A DNA stretch of 64,000 nt, taken from Paenibacillus ihumii (GTDB lineage: Bacteria; Bacillota; Bacilli; Paenibacillales; Paenibacillaceae). Under the pieces are notes generated by a model. The model saw only the letters and a list, made by a program, of their open reading frames with translations, had not been told where the DNA came from and did no database searches. The stretch covers positions 248,001 through 312,000 of the forward strand of contig NZ_LN884297.1 of NCBI RefSeq assembly GCF_001403875.1, written 5' to 3'. The translations under genes and the position numbers were made by a program. Of the stretch, positions 61,121 to 64,000 are shown piece by piece (the first letter of the stretch is position 1; every line of letters begins with the position of its first letter).

Positions 61121-61172
61121 AAAGGGCGCCCCGCAGTCTGTTTTCAATGACTTTCTGGACAGCCCACTTTTT
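61121..61172. repeat. dispersed hairpin element, copy 2
   Basis: AAAGGGCGCCCCGCAGTC...GACTTTCTGGACAGCCCACTTTTT shares GGGCGCCCC, TGACTT and GGACAGCCC in the same order and spacing with 38599-38643. It ends in a T run and probably terminates the HAD gene. Confidence 0.7.
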
Positions 61173-61689
61173 CATAGGCTTGGCTTGGTAATGCTAATGG
61201 ACCTGGGTTCCGCTATTCGCCGAAAATACCTGCAAAATCGAAATTAACGGACATAGGGTTCTCTATATCGCTAATATGGAGTGTAAATGAGATGATTGAC
61301 ACCTAATAAGGGCTCCTCTGTCCGTTAGCAGATGTGAAAAAAGGAGTATCACCACAATAGCTGATCTCATGTCCGTTAGCAGTTCCTAAGCCCCTCGGCG
61401 TCACGCAACTATTCAGCCTTTCGGTACATCAAACCTCTCGGAAACAGGGTAATCCAGCTTTCAGCTTTTCAGCATTCAGCATTCAGTATTCAGTTACCGA
61501 TACCACGACTGTAGCGTGCTATTTTTTTACCCATAATTACTTAGCTAATGTCCAGATATCCCCAACTCCTCAGCCCCACAGTTACTCGATACGCCTCTTA
61601 TTTAATGAAGACCCATCGAACGAAAGGTTCTAGCAAGAAGCGCTTTTCAATGCCGTCCTCGTTCTGTAAATCGCGTTCCATCGCTTTTC
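61173..61689. other. 517-base gene-poor interval with short repeats
   Basis: TGTCCGTTAGCAG occurs twice (about 61318 and 61369), with a related AACGGACATAGGG at about 61247, and CAGCATTCAGCATTCAGTATTCAG is a 7-base repeat near 61470. No start signal or convincing frame is present. The DUF2207 gene ends at its right edge without an obvious terminator. Confidence 0.6.
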
Positions 61690-63633
61690 CTAGAAAGCTC
61701 CGGTTCCTCCCCCGTCCCCTCCTCCTCCGCCTCCGCCGCCGGAATAGCTGCTGCTTCCGGATGAAGTGTCGGGCGGCCTATAGGCAATCGCCTTCTGGGT
61801 ATAGACCAGGCCCTCAAGCGCGGACAGGCTGAACCGCGACGCGACCAATTGCAATGCTTCGTCGCCGGAGCGGCGCTTCATCGCCTTCAGAAGCTGCGGC
61901 CCCGCATCCAGTACGAGCGCGAATTCAGCGAGTCTGAGACCGGATTCCGTATCGTAGCGAAGTGCCCCTTTCGAATACCACTTTCCACGTTTCAGCCGCC
62001 TGCGCCAATAACGAAGACCAGCGTGAAACTTCCAGCCCTCCAGCGTCAAAGTATAGGGGCGCAGAATAAGCGAGAGTATAAATGTAATGACGATCAGCAC
62101 GGCATACGTGGTTGTGGCAGAGCTGTCGTATAGAAATCCTGCCGCTGCAAAGCAGCCGAAATAATACAATCCAGAAAGCCATCTCTTCTTCGGATAAGCA
62201 AGCGCAAATCCGGCCAGCGTTCCAAGAATCAGAAAAGCCCAGATGATATCCGAGGTCTTCGAGACGTCCAGGATAAACAGGACAAGGATCGTCATGAAAT
62301 GAATGAGGATCATGGCCGGCTTCATGGCCCGCTGTAAGCGGTTCGGGTAAACATACGCATGATAATCCTCTCTGAGATCCAGATGCGCACGCCATTTGTT
62401 AAAATCGGCGTGAAGGCGTTCGGACAGGCGCCGATACCGCTTCAACTCATTGGCATCCTTCTTCTCCTTCCGCGTAGGACCGGTAAACCGCTCGGTCTCC
62501 AGCTTTTTGCCATAGAAGAACTTATCCAGGAAAAACCTCTCCGTTTCGTTTAAGGCCGAGCGCCTTCCCGTGAAGACGAACTCCGGCAGGATGTCAGGCG
62601 CCTTCTTGTCTTCCAGCAGCCGCCTTGGGGCCTGCCTTTCCTCCATTGCCACAAGCCCTTGGTGCCGCAGCGAGAATACGCCGGCAAAAATGTCCCGCAT
62701 TTTCAGCCGCCCTTTACGGTAAATATATACCGCCAGCAGCGGATCGATCTCCTCCAGCTTACCGGGAGCTATTCTGCTTCGCAGCAGCCATCCCGCAACC
62801 CTTCGGAAGGGCAAAATTTGCAGCCCCAGCAATAGAAGGGCTCCATATGCCAGCAGCTTCAGCACACCGTCAGCGATGGCCAGATGCTCCGTCCGCTTGT
62901 CCAATCGCTGCTCACGTTCCCATTCCTCCGTCAAAGCCGCCTCCAGAGGAAGCGTCTCCGCTCGCACCGCCTGCTCGCCGATCCATTCCGCCGGAAAGAG
63001 TACTCTTAAGCGGGCCGTGCCGTTCTGATCGAGATGAGCATTGAAGTAGCGGAGGTAGGGGGCCCCCCCGTGGTCTCCAGACTGCATCGCAACCTGTCCG
63101 CCCGTCCGGTCGTGCAGGAAATAATGAATGCGGCTCTCGTCATACGGCTCCTGAAGCTGCAGGTCGACCGTCACGTTATAGATATCGTCATTGTTGTTCT
63201 TGAAGAAGCTCCACGACAGGTCGCCTGTGTCTGCATAGCGTGCAGCGGCCCCCTTGATCCGGTACCGGTAATAAACCCGTTTCGTCTCATCCGAGGAAGG
63301 CGCATGGATATAATAAGTATCGTTATCCTTATTAAAGTCTACAGCTAGACGCTGTAAATTGTCGTATGTAAAGTCTTCGAAATGCTTTCCCTCCGACGGA
63401 ATATACGCCTCAAAAAACTCGATCCCCTCATGTCCCTTGGGCTCAACATACCGCGTCATGCCGTTCCAGCTGCTCTCAAACCGGTAGGTGAACAGCTCCT
63501 GTATAAACAGATCGCCATCCGGCATAATTCTCGCCGCCACGTCCACCCGCTCTATCGTAAATCTCTTATTGTCCCCGCAGCCCGCCAGCATCACAATGCT
63601 GAGCGCCAGCAAAAGCCACATCCATCTCCTCAT
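61690..63633 (-). CDS. DUF2207 membrane lipoprotein
   Basis: The 647-residue protein has a lipoprotein signal (LSIVMLAGC, Cys19), an extracytoplasmic DUF2207 beta-domain of about 220 residues (DVAARIMPDGDLFIQELFTY; DNLQRLAVDFNKDNDTYYIH), a TM near residue 265, a cytosolic wing (VYIYRKGRLKMRDIFAGVFS), two more TM pairs and a Gly-rich tail ending GGGTGAF. The function is unknown; the family often occurs with LemA and TPM genes, as here, where it lies convergent to them. GAGGTGA sits 4 bases before the ATG. The tail resembles that of the TPM protein. Confidence 0.88.
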   Translation of the reverse strand: MRRWMWLLLALSIVMLAGCGDNKRFTIERVDVAARIMPDGDLFIQELFTYRFESSWNGMTRYVEPKGHEGIEFFEAYIPSEGKHFEDFTYDNLQRLAVDFNKDNDTYYIHAPSSDETKRVYYRYRIKGAAARYADTGDLSWSFFKNNNDDIYNVTVDLQLQEPYDESRIHYFLHDRTGGQVAMQSGDHGGAPYLRYFNAHLDQNGTARLRVLFPAEWIGEQAVRAETLPLEAALTEEWEREQRLDKRTEHLAIADGVLKLLAYGALLLLGLQILPFRRVAGWLLRSRIAPGKLEEIDPLLAVYIYRKGRLKMRDIFAGVFSLRHQGLVAMEERQAPRRLLEDKKAPDILPEFVFTGRRSALNETERFFLDKFFYGKKLETERFTGPTRKEKKDANELKRYRRLSERLHADFNKWRAHLDLREDYHAYVYPNRLQRAMKPAMILIHFMTILVLFILDVSKTSDIIWAFLILGTLAGFALAYPKKRWLSGLYYFGCFAAAGFLYDSSATTTYAVLIVITFILSLILRPYTLTLEGWKFHAGLRYWRRRLKRGKWYSKGALRYDTESGLRLAEFALVLDAGPQLLKAMKRRSGDEALQLVASRFSLSALEGLVYTQKAIAYRPPDTSSGSSSYSGGGGGGGGDGGGTGAF

Positions 63634-63727
63634 GCTGTCACCTCGAATATTAAATCTTCAAACTATTATAAACGAATTTAAATATAAAAAAATAAGACCA
63701 TAGAATTGTTCAGCTCCTATGAACGCC

Positions 63728-63766
63728 AGCAAGCCCGCTCCCTGGCTAACCAGAGGCGGGCTTGCT
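63728..63766. terminator. hairpin between DUF2207 and GH1 genes
   Basis: AGCAAGCCCGC and GCGGGCTTGCT are exact 11-base arms with a 17-base loop. No T run is attached, so termination is probable but unproven. The rest of 63634-63926 shows no gene. Confidence 0.6.
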
Positions 63767-63926
63767 TCACAACTCTCGCTATGAACATGTAACTTCTAAA
63801 ATCCGGGATGTTGTTTAAATTACTGTCTCACAAACAGGGCCAGTCCCGGGCGGAATTCATAGTTCCACTGCTAACATATCTACCGTTACACCACCTTTGC
63901 CCTCAACCTCCTATGAGCGGTGCGGA

Positions 63927-64000
63927 TTAACGGCTCTCTATCTCGAGCCAGTTTTTGCGGATCAGCTTCTGATACCAATAATAGCTCTCTTTCGGCGTGC
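63927..64000 (-). CDS. GH1 beta-glucosidase, C-terminal end only
   Basis: The last 24 codons read TPKESYYWYQKLIRKNWLEI followed by ESR and a stop. TPKESYYWY is the highly conserved C-terminal signature of GH1 beta-glucosidases and 6-phospho-beta-glucosidases. The gene continues beyond the right end of the window on the minus strand, so the rest, including the catalytic Glu residues, cannot be seen. Confidence 0.75.
   Translation of the reverse strand, partial: TPKESYYWYQKLIRKNWLEIESR

Noticed and set aside
63840..63905. tRNA-like segment on the minus strand (GGTGGTGTAACGGTAG)
   Set aside because: No T-arm GGTTCNANNCC or matching acceptor stem could be folded; the resemblance is limited to the D-loop.

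Overview
The window reads as chromosome of a spore-forming Firmicute, most likely Paenibacillus. Reasons: strong GGAGG-type ribosome binding sites with many GTG and TTG starts, two complete nutrient germinant receptor operons, CotF-type coat proteins, a YtaF-like sporulation protein, spore sulfolactate genes, and LplA/LplB-type sugar uptake without its own ATPase. No rRNA, convincing tRNA, phage module or CRISPR array was seen.

Layout. 0-3.3 kb: stress and housekeeping genes (nitroreductase, YqkB-like Fe-S protein, DUF488, Dps, DivIVA/GpsB-like). 3.3-20.8 kb: a rhamnogalacturonan (pectin) utilisation locus resembling the B. subtilis yes/lpl/yet genes. It holds GH105, an FG-GAP propeller, a NodB-type deacetylase, a YesU-like DUF1961 protein, a YetA-like PL26 lyase, a YesS-like AraC regulator, an LplABC-type importer and a GH42 beta-galactosidase. 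A 20-base element is shared by its two main minus-strand promoters, where it supplies the -35 hexamer. 21-27.7 kb: an efflux pump followed by a decayed island with a broken solute-binding protein, an MFS tail duplicate, a frameshifted secreted peptide, fragments of an unrecognised gene and an IS1595-type transposase with one in-frame stop. 27.8-29.6 kb: tatA, ytaF and a coat-protein pair.

29.8-33.1 kb holds the most novel-looking unit: a class I isoprenoid-synthase-like protein followed by a small NHLP-leader RiPP-type precursor ending in an exposed Trp, opposite a multi-TM histidine kinase. The arrangement recalls ComQ-ComX-ComP but the families differ. 33.5-37.5 kb: comA, an MFS exporter and comB for 3-sulfolactate, then a YitT-family protein. 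38.6-42.1 kb: a glucose/GlcNAc-type PTS (IICB, IIA) with its GlcT antiterminator; two leaders carry RAT/terminator switches. 42.1-46.5 kb: a GH94 phosphorylase and a LacI regulator with a perfect operator palindrome. 47.4-55.1 kb: two divergent ger operons, one with a split gerA. 55.6-64 kb: an L,D-transpeptidase, a two-part ThrE exporter with a His-rich tail, LemA, a TPM-domain protein, a HAD phosphatase, a DUF2207 protein and the last codons of a GH1 glucosidase.

A recurring oddity is short tandem repeats. They occur between genes (46-47, about 17, 34 and 12 bp units) and as 9-bp-unit expansions inside two otherwise intact genes, where they insert low-complexity protein into a PL26 lyase and a germination permease.
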